Source: a virus
Length of the DNA stretch: 64,000 bases
IMG/VR virus record: IMGVR_UViG_3300022752_000037
Location: 1-64,000 of that record
Reading direction: 5' to 3' (one strand)
This document shows, one piece after another, positions 50,486 through 59,137 of the stretch. Numbering within the stretch: position 1 is the stretch's first letter; every line of letters starts with the position of its first letter. A program made the position numbers and the translations under genes. The notes beneath the pieces are model-generated. The model was not told where the DNA came from and made no database searches. It worked only from the letters and a program-made list of their open reading frames with translations.

Positions 50486-50493
50486 TATTTATT
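50486..50493 (-). promoter_or_regulatory. Late-promoter-like box, leaderless type
   Basis: AATAAATA on the minus strand overlaps the TAA of the upstream gene and ends seven bases before the ATG at 50478. No Shine-Dalgarno follows it. Confidence 0.5.
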
Positions 50494-50971
50494 CGCTAGG
50501 ATCAAGTGGCCACTGCACGTTCCACGGGAATCCTTCTTGTAGACTAACATCTCTCAGTGCTTGCCTATAATTTTTATATTCTAATTTCTTTTCTTCAGAA
50601 AGCGGACTATCGGGCAGTTGAGACCAATCTGTCATATATAATCGACCATCTCGTAATCTTCTAATAGATTCTTCCTGTTCTTTATCTTCAGCTAGGCATT
50701 CTTCAGGTGTTTTATCTACAACTTCCCAGTTTTGAAACCAAATTCCATTGTAGGGATTTAGTCGAGGAGTTCCTTCAACTATTTTTTTATACCGTTCAAC
50801 AGATGGTTGTTGACTGAATTCATAGATCCCATAACCTAAGGACTGAACCAAAGCAGGGGTAATTATTTGATTAAAATTAAAATCAGGAAATAAGTATTCC
50901 ATGTTTTCTTGGACTAAAGGATATCCCACTGCTAGTTCATTTTCTAACTTTATAAACATTGTCATTGTCAA
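50489..50971 (-). CDS. Tail-fibre-assembly-like protein
   Basis: A 160-residue, soluble protein. The end, RRLRDGRLYMTDWSQLPDSPL, YKNYRQALRDVSL and FPWNVQWPLDPSE, matches the pattern found in phage tail fibre assembly proteins and at the C-terminus of many fibre-linked proteins. It lies between two fibre genes. The start is uncertain: a TTG at 50971 has AGGA well placed, and ATGs follow at 50965 and 50959. Confidence 0.72.
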   Translation of the reverse strand: MTMTMFIKLENELAVGYPLVQENMEYLFPDFNFNQIITPALVQSLGYGIYEFSQQPSVERYKKIVEGTPRLNPYNGIWFQNWEVVDKTPEECLAEDKEQEESIRRLRDGRLYMTDWSQLPDSPLSEEKKLEYKNYRQALRDVSLQEGFPWNVQWPLDPSE

Positions 50972-51864
50972 ATATTTCCTGTGTTATTTGAAGGAAAGCT
51001 ACGATTCGGTCCCCAGATGATTCTTAACCCTCCCGCAGCAGATTGACCGGAACTTTCGCCGGCATAGGCAGCAGACGTAGAACCTCCAGCGCCGCCGCCA
51101 TACGCTCCGCCACTACCTCCTACAGCAGAATTAAATCCATTGGTGGCCTGTGTACCATTCCCTCCGCCACTGCCTCCTCCTCCACCAGCTCCTGTTCTTG
51201 TTGCGGCAGCGGCACCATCAGCTCCTTGTCCAAGTAATCCAGTACCTCCTCCTCCTCCTCCAGAGTAGTAACTAGTGTAACCTGCCATTGTAGATCCTCC
51301 ACCTCCAGCGCCGCCGGATCCAGCTGTTACTGCATCTCGATCTGATTCACCGTTTCCACCGTTTCCGGAGTATCCACCTGCTCCACCTCCCGCAGAAGCG
51401 CTAAAGTTTCCACCGCCGCCTCCACCTTTTCCTCCCGATCCACCCCCGTCTCCTGCGTATCCACCACCAATTCCGCCAAATTTTTCACCGTACGGCGCCC
51501 CACCTCCTCCTCCTCTTACCGTGGTGGTGTTAATAAAATAACTGTCTGCTCCAGCTGACAAGGTTGCCCAACGTGATCCTCCAGAACCTCCGCCGCCTAT
51601 GATTACAAGATAGCCAGTCCCAGGAACTACTGGGATATTATTTTTCCATCCTAATCCACCACCACCACCAGCACCTTGGTTAAAACCATTGTAGCCAAAT
51701 CCTGCTACAGATCCACCACCACCACCAATAGCTACAACATGCACTTTAGTTACACCCGCAGGTGCAGTAAATGTATAAGTACCTGGAGTTGTATACTGTA
51801 CTTGTCCTGTAGGACCGCCTTCAATAGAATACGATCCAAGAGCTAGTCCTAATTTTCCGCCCAT
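50968..51864 (-). CDS. Glycine-rich adhesin-like protein
   Basis: A 298-residue protein. YTFTAPAGVTKVHVVAIGGG is the usual strand before a glycine-rich domain, and the remainder is nearly all Gly-rich turns with Ser, Ala and Tyr, ending in a GLRIIWGPNRSFP strand. It resembles the domains at 47730-49472, so both are candidate receptor-binding tips. The ATG at 51864 forms TAATG with the upstream stop, with AGGAAT ahead; a TTG at 51894 is less likely. Confidence 0.75.
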   Translation of the reverse strand: MGGKLGLALGSYSIEGGPTGQVQYTTPGTYTFTAPAGVTKVHVVAIGGGGGSVAGFGYNGFNQGAGGGGGLGWKNNIPVVPGTGYLVIIGGGGSGGSRWATLSAGADSYFINTTTVRGGGGGAPYGEKFGGIGGGYAGDGGGSGGKGGGGGGNFSASAGGGAGGYSGNGGNGESDRDAVTAGSGGAGGGGSTMAGYTSYYSGGGGGGTGLLGQGADGAAAATRTGAGGGGGSGGGNGTQATNGFNSAVGGSGGAYGGGAGGSTSAAYAGESSGQSAAGGLRIIWGPNRSFPSNNTGNI

Positions 51865-53618
51865 TAAGTAATTCCTATTCCTGTAATATACCAAATATCT
51901 TGTGCAACCTTTAGTAACGTAGCTAGCCCATTTGCTGCCATAGTCCTGTTACCGGTAGTAGTTGTATTGGCTAATTTTAGAGTTACTCCTGTACCTTGAA
52001 TTATTGTAAAAGATGACCCGCTGCTAACAATAGAAATAACAGTGCCTATTGGAAATGGTACGCTAGCATTTGGCGGCACAGTGATGTTAGATGCTAGATA
52101 TAAATGTTTTCCATTATCAGAAGCAATGAGAGTTCCGGTAGCATTTGAGCTTTGAGGCATATTTCTAAAACCTATTTCGTAGGCATTTGTACCATCTGAA
52201 ATAGTGCTAGAGTTAGAAATAGCTACTCCAGTTAAACTACCATTTGTTATTGTTGGTGTATCAATAGTTGGAGTATTAATTGTTGGGGTTGTTAAGGTCT
52301 TGTTTGTCAGTGTCTCAGTACCGGCAGTACTGACAAAATTAGCATTGCTACAAGCTGTATTAAATTCTGCTAATGTTCCTGTAAGAGTATTATTTGATAA
52401 ATTAATTGATTTATTTGTTAATCCTTGACTTCCATCTGTAATAACTATGTTATTCACATTACCTGTAAATGCATTTGTAACAGATATAATACCATTTGTT
52501 ATACTAATTGTTGTACCATCTATTTTTACGCCGCCTAACTGGGAAGTGCTAGCTGTGGGTAATGTGTAAGTAGGGCTACTAGGCTGTATCCATTCCGACC
52601 CTGTATATATTACGAAATTACCAGATCCACTGTCTAACCATGCAGATCCTATACTAGGACTAGATGGAGTATTATCACTTACAGTAATTGTTCCTCCTAT
52701 TTCTCCTTGAACTGCGCTTATTATTCCATTGCTAATAGTTATTGTAGTTCCGTCTACTATAACTCCGCCTTTTTGAGTTGTACTAGCTGTGGCCAATGAT
52801 ATAGTGCCACTACTATTATTTAATCCACTCGAAGCTACATTAGGTACAATAACTCCGCCTCTGGTTGAACTTGTAGCAGCAGGCAGTGTATATTGAGTAG
52901 GAATATCTGAAGCTAGTGGAACAGGAGTCCATTGTCCGCTGTGAGCAAAATAAATCCGACCTTCATTATGACAATGTGCTATCATTCCATGCCATGTACT
53001 AGCACTAACTTCTGATTCTAATTGTGCTAAACTGTTCCAATGAAATCTTATTTTATTCTTTTGAGCAGTAACTTGTATTCGTCCATCTACTTTAAATTCA
53101 CCGCTACTACCAGTTCCTGACCATGTTACCTGACTCTGATCACTAACTGTGTCTCCTGGAAGAGCATAATAGGCAAAGCGTCCTTCTTGCAGAGTAGGAC
53201 TAACTGTTCCACTTCCTGCTCCACCGCCTGTGCCGCCAGTAGTCCATGGAACATGACTTGGTTGAATCCATTGATAGCTATTACCATCGTAATAATAAAC
53301 ATAAAGTTTACCATTTGTAGTGTTAAGCCATATGGCTCCTGATTCTAAATCTTCTGTAGGTGCTGTATCAGAAACCGTTATACTTGCACTGCCTGTACCA
53401 CCACCTGCATCTTCTAACTTGGCTAAAAATGCTGCTGTACTTACATTGCTTAGATCATCATGGGCAAGGGCGAATCCTCCCTTGGTAGTTCCATCCATTA
53501 TGTTTAGAGTTTTTTTGGTAGTATTATACCAAATTACTCCGCTTTCAGATAAACGACGTTCAATGTCATCATCGTCTTTGCCTCGTACTCGTAGATACCT
53601 TAAAGGTAAAACTGCCAT
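51864..53618 (-). CDS. Tail-fibre protein with repeats
   Basis: A 584-residue fibre protein. The N-terminus MAVLPLRYLRVRGKDDDD, then WYNTTKKTLNIMDGTT, is typical of the short or side tail fibre-like proteins of marine phages. Three repeats similar to TASTSQLGGVKIDGTTISI occur in the middle and a TLTTPTINTPTIDTPTITNG stretch precedes the tip. It carries the late box and palindromic leader at 53627-53647. It heads the fibre subcluster. Confidence 0.8.
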   Translation of the reverse strand: MAVLPLRYLRVRGKDDDDIERRLSESGVIWYNTTKKTLNIMDGTTKGGFALAHDDLSNVSTAAFLAKLEDAGGGTGSASITVSDTAPTEDLESGAIWLNTTNGKLYVYYYDGNSYQWIQPSHVPWTTGGTGGGAGSGTVSPTLQEGRFAYYALPGDTVSDQSQVTWSGTGSSGEFKVDGRIQVTAQKNKIRFHWNSLAQLESEVSASTWHGMIAHCHNEGRIYFAHSGQWTPVPLASDIPTQYTLPAATSSTRGGVIVPNVASSGLNNSSGTISLATASTTQKGGVIVDGTTITISNGIISAVQGEIGGTITVSDNTPSSPSIGSAWLDSGSGNFVIYTGSEWIQPSSPTYTLPTASTSQLGGVKIDGTTISITNGIISVTNAFTGNVNNIVITDGSQGLTNKSINLSNNTLTGTLAEFNTACSNANFVSTAGTETLTNKTLTTPTINTPTIDTPTITNGSLTGVAISNSSTISDGTNAYEIGFRNMPQSSNATGTLIASDNGKHLYLASNITVPPNASVPFPIGTVISIVSSGSSFTIIQGTGVTLKLANTTTTGNRTMAANGLATLLKVAQDIWYITGIGIT

Positions 53619-53626
53619 AAAATACT

Positions 53627-53647
53627 CTCTTAATAAGAGTATTTATT
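53627..53647 (-). promoter_or_regulatory. Late box plus palindromic leader
   Basis: AATAAATA (53640-53647, minus strand) followed by the palindrome CTCTTATTAAGAG, identical over 21 bases to 47687-47707. Confidence 0.55.
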
Positions 53648-53652
53648 TGTTT

Positions 53653-54318
53653 TTAAACTACTTTTGCTTGCCCATTATAGGTCAGTTGACCAGCAGCTGG
53701 ATCATCGTAATAAAAATCAGGATTTCCATTAAAATCAACATTTAAAGTCCTACGTAATCCATCTCCTTGAGGATACACACCATGAGGAATCCAGCTTGGA
53801 AAAATTACTAAACTGCCTCTTCCTGGTACAAAATGCATAGTTCGTGTGCGTGGAATACTTAGGCTTGAATAGCTATCTGAATGAAATACAAAGTAAATTT
53901 GCCCCTCGGGATCATTAGGTTTGTCCGGAACATTGAGATATAACACACTGCTTATATTATTTGGTCCATGATCGTGTAGAGTATGATAGCTTCCCTTTTC
54001 TCCTGTTACCATCCATGCTGAATAAGCATGTATTTTTTTCCAATTATCAGGCATTTTTCCATGATGAATTAACTGTCGTTGAACCATGTTTTCTAAATAT
54101 ACTTTTAGTTTGGGCCATAACTTGGGTTCTGTAATTGTAGACCCAGGTAACCATCGTGGAGGAATTATATAATTTTGTACTGATCCTATACCTTTAGCAC
54201 TAGTGTACATATTAAAATTTGTTGTATCAACCTGTTGGGCCAACTCATCATAAAAATGTAAATCTTCAACAAAATCTATGATAACCCAGTTTAATCCTTC
54301 TTGAATTAATTGACTCAT
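53653..54318 (-). CDS. 2OG-Fe(II) oxygenase-like protein
   Basis: A 221-residue oxygenase. The iron-site region is TLHDHGPNNISSVLYLN (about 114-130, H115 and H117) with the distal H179 (SWIPHGVYP) and R189/R190 (LRRTLNV). The acidic residue of the usual HxD is D116 or absent, so the exact triad is unsure. It overlaps the halogenase-like gene by one base, so they are co-translated and may act in one pathway. Confidence 0.75.
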   Translation of the reverse strand: MSQLIQEGLNWVIIDFVEDLHFYDELAQQVDTTNFNMYTSAKGIGSVQNYIIPPRWLPGSTITEPKLWPKLKVYLENMVQRQLIHHGKMPDNWKKIHAYSAWMVTGEKGSYHTLHDHGPNNISSVLYLNVPDKPNDPEGQIYFVFHSDSYSSLSIPRTRTMHFVPGRGSLVIFPSWIPHGVYPQGDGLRRTLNVDFNGNPDFYYDDPAAGQLTYNGQAKVV

Positions 54319-55787
54319 TATGACTCCGGGTTATCTATTATCCACTGTAATGCTGTTCTGTGATCTACTAATTTTTCGTTTTCAGGTAAATTTATAAGAT
54401 TGTGTAGATTAAATTTTATGCTTTCAATAATGTGATCAGGCTGCTCATTTAAATCTTTGAGAGCTACTTCTTTATCTATTAGACCTAATCCATGCATAAC
54501 TAAAATCCAATTAGCTTCCTTAAATAACACTTGTCTATTAGAAAAATCACTTATACTGGGCATTTTTAATTTATACAGTTCTAATTTTTCTTCTAATCCT
54601 GGAGTAAGCAAAATGTCTCCTACAGATTTCCAAAAATCTGTATCATTTCTACGACTTATATAATGAAGTTGGACAAAATCAAAAATATTTTCTACTATAT
54701 CTTTTGAATTTTCATTAAACACATTTTCGCAATAAGTTCTGTTAGGAACATAACTGTTTAACAATCTACCTAACAATAACGCTTGTTGAATACTTGTTCC
54801 GATACTACTTGCTTCTAATGGTTCTACAAAACTTGAACTTAATCCTATAGCTACACAATTTTTTGTCCAGCTTTTTTCCAAGTATCCTGCATCAAATTTT
54901 ATTTTCTTTGCAACATTGATACTGGTTCCATACAGTCTTTCTACTTCAGTTTGAGCTTGATCAAAGTTGATAAAACTGTCGTTAAAAACATAACCGTTAC
55001 CGTGTCTATCTTGAGTAGGAATTCTCCATAACCATCCTGCATTCATTGCTCTACTTATAGTATAACTGGCTATTTGTTCCGTTCTTTCTGTAGGAAAAGC
55101 TATGGCACTATTCATGGGTAAATATTTTCCATAACTAATCCATTTTACTGCTAATGCTTTTTCCATTATAAATCGATGAAAACCAGTGCTATCAACATAA
55201 AAGTCGTATAAAAGTTCTTGATCTTCCGTAGTTTTAAGACTGTGAACAAATCCTTGTTGGTTTAAATTTACTGTTTTAATCTCTGCTTTTACTATATTAA
55301 TATTTCTTTTTTCACATAGTCTATGAAGATAATCATTTAATTTAAATGTGTTAAAATGAAACTGATTAATTCCCCAATAAGGTTGTCTATGTAAACTTTG
55401 TTCTATATAACTATGTGTCAGTCCGTTTTCAGCTGCCCCGTTGGCAATAAGATAGCTGTAGATAAATTTACTTCCTGTCTGACTTTCTATATTAAAACTA
55501 CTGCTTACGTTTTGAATATAGTGTTTTCCGTCTCCTTGCCAATTAATAAAATTAATTCCGTATTTAAAAGTAGCATCAGTTTCTTTAACAAGTTCATGAA
55601 GTTTAATATCACAGTGAACCATGAACTGAGCCCAATGTTCAGTGCTGCCTTCACCTACTCCTACTATACCGATCTTATCTGACTCTACTAGGTCAATTTT
55701 TAATTTGGGGTAATCCTTTCGTAGAACAAGAGCTGTAATAAGCCCTGCTGTTCCTCCTCCTACAATGGCCAAGTTATTAATTTGCAT
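54318..55787 (-). CDS. Flavin-dependent halogenase-like protein
   Basis: A 489-residue member of the tryptophan halogenase family. NLAIVGGGTAGLITALVL is the FAD-binding GxGxxG, and GVGEGSTEHWAQF the second FAD motif. K75 (ATFKYGINF) corresponds to the lysine that carries the halogenating species in PrnA. GWLWRIP (251-257) is the GWxWxIP motif, and VEPLEASSIG (321-330) the acidic active-site strand. A cyanophage member, VirX1, iodinates many substrates. Here it is followed by a 2OG oxygenase and preceded by a methyltransferase remnant. Confidence 0.9.
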   Translation of the reverse strand: MQINNLAIVGGGTAGLITALVLRKDYPKLKIDLVESDKIGIVGVGEGSTEHWAQFMVHCDIKLHELVKETDATFKYGINFINWQGDGKHYIQNVSSSFNIESQTGSKFIYSYLIANGAAENGLTHSYIEQSLHRQPYWGINQFHFNTFKLNDYLHRLCEKRNINIVKAEIKTVNLNQQGFVHSLKTTEDQELLYDFYVDSTGFHRFIMEKALAVKWISYGKYLPMNSAIAFPTERTEQIASYTISRAMNAGWLWRIPTQDRHGNGYVFNDSFINFDQAQTEVERLYGTSINVAKKIKFDAGYLEKSWTKNCVAIGLSSSFVEPLEASSIGTSIQQALLLGRLLNSYVPNRTYCENVFNENSKDIVENIFDFVQLHYISRRNDTDFWKSVGDILLTPGLEEKLELYKLKMPSISDFSNRQVLFKEANWILVMHGLGLIDKEVALKDLNEQPDHIIESIKFNLHNLINLPENEKLVDHRTALQWIIDNPES

Positions 55788-56232
55788 ATTCTATCTCATC
55801 TGGTGCAGGTAATTCACAAGTGTGTATGGTTTGATAGGTTAAATATAAACTGTTTATGTAATCAAACATTAAATTGAGATGCCATTCTAATCCTTGTTTT
55901 TTCCAAGGAGTTTTCCAATGATTTTTAATCAAACCAGGCACATCATATTTTTGCTCTACGATTATAACTGTGGAAGATATTAATCTTAAATTTTTAATAA
56001 GATCTACAGGATCGTCAATTTCTTCTAAAATTTCATTTAAGATCACATAATCAAATTTCATATCTGATTTATAAGTAAACTTATTGTCCTGATATAAATC
56101 ATCCATATTCACACATACATAGATATCCGCATCTTGTTCTATAAGTTTACTATGATCTTTAATAGATAAAATTTTTTTACTTTTTTTTATTTTATCTGCT
56201 AAAATTTCATCAATTGTAAGAAATTCTGACAT
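55777..56232 (-). CDS. Truncated methyltransferase-like protein
   Basis: A 151-residue protein. FDYVILNEILEEIDDPVDLIKN (about 80-101) matches the motif IV and post-motif region of small-molecule methyltransferases, then STVIIVEQKYD. The N-terminal SAM-binding motif I is not recognisable, so it is either degenerate or an accessory protein. It starts exactly one base from the large fusion gene and overlaps the halogenase start by 11 bases. Confidence 0.6.
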   Translation of the reverse strand: MSEFLTIDEILADKIKKSKKILSIKDHSKLIEQDADIYVCVNMDDLYQDNKFTYKSDMKFDYVILNEILEEIDDPVDLIKNLRLISSTVIIVEQKYDVPGLIKNHWKTPWKKQGLEWHLNLMFDYINSLYLTYQTIHTCELPAPDEIEYAN

Positions 56233-57882
56233 TTAGATTCCTTTTTTCCTAACCACATTAATATAAAGTCCATTCCACCAATTAACGTCAGACTCTACAT
56301 CATTTAATATTTTTCTCTCATATATCAAGTCGTAATCTGTTTTAGCCCAAGCATCTTGAGCACCATCTACTATACCTTCCCAATTAGCATCATCTAAAAT
56401 TACTATGGCTGTATCGGCAAAACAAGATGAAAAATATCTTAATGCATTAGAAGTAGATTCTTTACTGTGATCTCCGTCGTAAAAAAATAAATCAATTTTT
56501 TCCAATTCGGCACGATTGACAGATAAAAAATCACAATCGAATACTTTTACAGAATTATTTCCTTTATATTTTTTAATATTTTCGATAAATTCTTTTTTAT
56601 TATTGTCGGGTAATCCATCACGTTTTTCAGCTTGTATGTTAGTTGACCAATTGTCAACAGCATAGGCAGTCAAGCAATTATCTTTTAAAACTGAACATAT
56701 TGTAGCACCTAAGAAACTACCAACTTCTAAGTATACTTTACTGTGTTTTCCTAAATAATTTAATAACTTTTGTACTCTATTACTAGTAAGTCCTGGCAAA
56801 TTTATATCTAGATCAAGATTTACGCTTTCTACAATACTGTTTACTGCTAATTTAATTTTAGCATCTACTTCTTGATTCTTTTTTGCCGCCCAAATTTTAT
56901 CACAATAATGACAGTCCCAACACTCAAATTTACATGTTCGAATTTTTTCGCGCCAAACATTAATAGGTTTTTCAACTAGGTTAGTTTCTTGTATAAAATC
57001 TTCAAAAGTATCAAACAATATTTCTTTATTATTGGCATATCGTTTGATTATAGTGCATGTTTCGTGTAATCGAGAAATGCTTTCTCTTCCATGCATTTTA
57101 AAAACATCTATTCCAAGATTGTTTATAAAATCATCCCAGTCTTCTTTCCAAGGAGGTAAGTCTGCTGCTTTGAGCGGAGAACTAGGATCTATATTATCCC
57201 ATTTGGCACAACTTACACGACTAATAGGATCGTTAAAATATTGAGGACCAGTTGAACGAGTATTATTGAATTCATAATGCTCCTCCATATAAGCACATCC
57301 ACCCATACAGCCTTCATTGGCCAATAAGGCTATTTTGACCTTGCTATATTCCTTGGCTTTTTTAATTTCTAACAACTTTTGTCTATCTCTCATAAGATTT
57401 CGATCTATGTTAATATAGTGAAATCCTGCATTAGCTTGTTCTACTACCTCACGCGGTTCAGTAGTTTTTCGTAAAATTGTATTTTTAATCAGCAATTCAG
57501 GAAATTCTTTTTGAATTTGCTTGGTAGCTAACCAATGAATATGTGGTATAGTAGCACTTTTTACACCAGCTTGATATAAAGGTTTAAAGTTTTTTATCCA
57601 CAAATCTAAATTTTGTTGTGTAGGTCTAACTTGAAGGTTATTGAAAGTAGCACTTATGGTAATTCCAGTTTGATGTTGAATATAAAGTGCTGCTTCTATC
57701 GCAGTCATAGCATCCTGTTCTTGTAAGAAAACGTCACCCATGGCATCTTGGCCGAAAGGAGCAATACGACTTGTAAAGTACACGTCATAGACATAATTCT
57801 TGTAGTGCGAAAGAAAGTCTACAAAATTATAAAATTCTTTTTCGTTTAATTTAGGATTTAATGGTACTGAAAAAATTTTCAT
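56233..57882 (-). CDS. Fusion: U32-like TIM-barrel Fe-S protein plus methyltransferase
   Basis: A 549-residue fusion. Residues 1-335 resemble the U32 peptidase/UbiU-like TIM barrel that often holds an Fe-S cluster (HIHWLATKQIQKEFP, GIDVFKMHGRESIS). Cysteines at 192, 196, 225, 317, 321, 324 and 327 could bind one or more clusters. Residues about 365-549 are a class I methyltransferase: VYLEVGSFLGATI (383-395) is motif I, and YAVDNWS plus FFYDGDHSKES follow. The substrate is unknown. Confidence 0.72.
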   Translation of the reverse strand: MKIFSVPLNPKLNEKEFYNFVDFLSHYKNYVYDVYFTSRIAPFGQDAMGDVFLQEQDAMTAIEAALYIQHQTGITISATFNNLQVRPTQQNLDLWIKNFKPLYQAGVKSATIPHIHWLATKQIQKEFPELLIKNTILRKTTEPREVVEQANAGFHYINIDRNLMRDRQKLLEIKKAKEYSKVKIALLANEGCMGGCAYMEEHYEFNNTRSTGPQYFNDPISRVSCAKWDNIDPSSPLKAADLPPWKEDWDDFINNLGIDVFKMHGRESISRLHETCTIIKRYANNKEILFDTFEDFIQETNLVEKPINVWREKIRTCKFECWDCHYCDKIWAAKKNQEVDAKIKLAVNSIVESVNLDLDINLPGLTSNRVQKLLNYLGKHSKVYLEVGSFLGATICSVLKDNCLTAYAVDNWSTNIQAEKRDGLPDNNKKEFIENIKKYKGNNSVKVFDCDFLSVNRAELEKIDLFFYDGDHSKESTSNALRYFSSCFADTAIVILDDANWEGIVDGAQDAWAKTDYDLIYERKILNDVESDVNWWNGLYINVVRKKGI

Positions 57883-58577
57883 TAATCAATTTGTTCACTG
57901 GATGTTTTATGTTGACTTGCCAACAATTTATCAATTGTACTAATTTTTTTAGTGTTTGTCAACTCCAATTTTACATCTTCGTCCATATATCCTATTGCTT
58001 TGTTCAAACTATTGGTATAAGACAGTCCTAATCTTATAACTTCTTGTTGATCTTCTATAGGCATCATAGAAATACTATCAAGATTTCCTTGACCTATTCG
58101 TCCTAAAGCCAGCATATCTAAAGCAGCCTGTTTGCCCATTCTTAGAATCCAATATTCTCTTTCTTTTTCTTCATTGTGTCCTTTATAACTTTCTAATGAT
58201 TCTTTGTCAGGAACAAGTTCTTTGATTAGGTTACAAAACATATCTAACTCTTCCTCACAGATACGTAATTTTTTTTCGTAAACACTATTATCATATTGAT
58301 ATTGATCTAAGTCAATCAAAAGTAATTCCTGTTTTAAAGGATTGGGTTCTGCTGCTATTTCTTCTATTTTTAATTTTATCAAAATATCATTTCTTTTTAG
58401 ATTACGTTCCATTTGTTTCTTAGCAGCTATTCTTGTCTCAATTTCTAATACAGCCTGTTTTACACGCCTATAATCTGTTACATGACTGTTAACTACAAAA
58501 TATCTGCTTTGAAAGTCACTCATAGACCAATTGCCGTATGATTCGGCCAAGGATAATATATCATCATTCGTCAGCAT
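57882..58577 (-). CDS. Coiled-coil protein, unrecognised
   Basis: Not recognised. A 231-residue, helical protein with a long Glu/Lys/Arg/Leu segment (about 40-130) that looks like a coiled coil. It overlaps the fusion gene by one base and stands one base from the next upstream gene. It could be a fibre chaperone or assembly factor, but no motif shows this. Confidence 0.55.
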   Translation of the reverse strand: MLTNDDILSLAESYGNWSMSDFQSRYFVVNSHVTDYRRVKQAVLEIETRIAAKKQMERNLKRNDILIKLKIEEIAAEPNPLKQELLLIDLDQYQYDNSVYEKKLRICEEELDMFCNLIKELVPDKESLESYKGHNEEKEREYWILRMGKQAALDMLALGRIGQGNLDSISMMPIEDQQEVIRLGLSYTNSLNKAIGYMDEDVKLELTNTKKISTIDKLLASQHKTSSEQID

Positions 58578-58578
58578 A

Positions 58579-59127
58579 TTAAAATTTTACTCCCCAGATT
58601 GGTGGATTAATACGTCTATTTTCTGAATCAATAAGGCCTGCTTCGCGAGCCAAAGGCCACGGAACTTCTCGTCCAAAATATTTTTCTAAAAACCAGCATA
58701 CCTGTTTTATTGTGGTACAGGCGTCCAGTTCTGCTACAATAGAAATTTCATTACTACGATCTTGTCTACTATCAAATTCTTCTTTTATTCTAAGCTTAGT
58801 GATTTTTTTCATCAGACTAGTTGTAATAGATTCAATCTCTGGGGTCTTATAGACCTTAGTTTTTCTTTTTCCTTGAGCTAGACTTTCCGGATCGGGTTCG
58901 AGTCCTTCCACGTCGCTGTAGGCACTACGGTACTCTCTACATTCGTCATAGAATAAAGATCCTATGTTATATTCTTCTTCTGTAAGAGCAGTATGATAAT
59001 ATATACGATAGCCAGTATATGAAGGATCTTTAATATTAATTAAAGCGAATCCATCGTGACTACTTTTAAAATCTAAAATATCAGTCGATGGAATTTCTTT
59101 CGTAAATTTCACTGCATAAAAGCTCAT
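58579..59127 (-). CDS. Unrecognised protein of the fibre region
   Basis: Not recognised. A 182-residue mixed protein with a beta N-terminus (FYAVKFTKEIPSTD) and a helical, basic middle. AAAGGAGG lies six bases before the ATG, next to a hairpin at 59138-59159. Its place after four fibre paralogues suggests a fibre-related role, not demonstrated. Confidence 0.55.
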   Translation of the reverse strand: MSFYAVKFTKEIPSTDILDFKSSHDGFALINIKDPSYTGYRIYYHTALTEEEYNIGSLFYDECREYRSAYSDVEGLEPDPESLAQGKRKTKVYKTPEIESITTSLMKKITKLRIKEEFDSRQDRSNEISIVAELDACTTIKQVCWFLEKYFGREVPWPLAREAGLIDSENRRINPPIWGVKF

Positions 59128-59137
59128 AAAAGCCTCC

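Noticed and set aside
47730-51864. Repeat array that might look like a CRISPR or satellite
   Set aside because: The repeats are Gly-rich coding codons in two open frames. There is no regular repeat-spacer structure.
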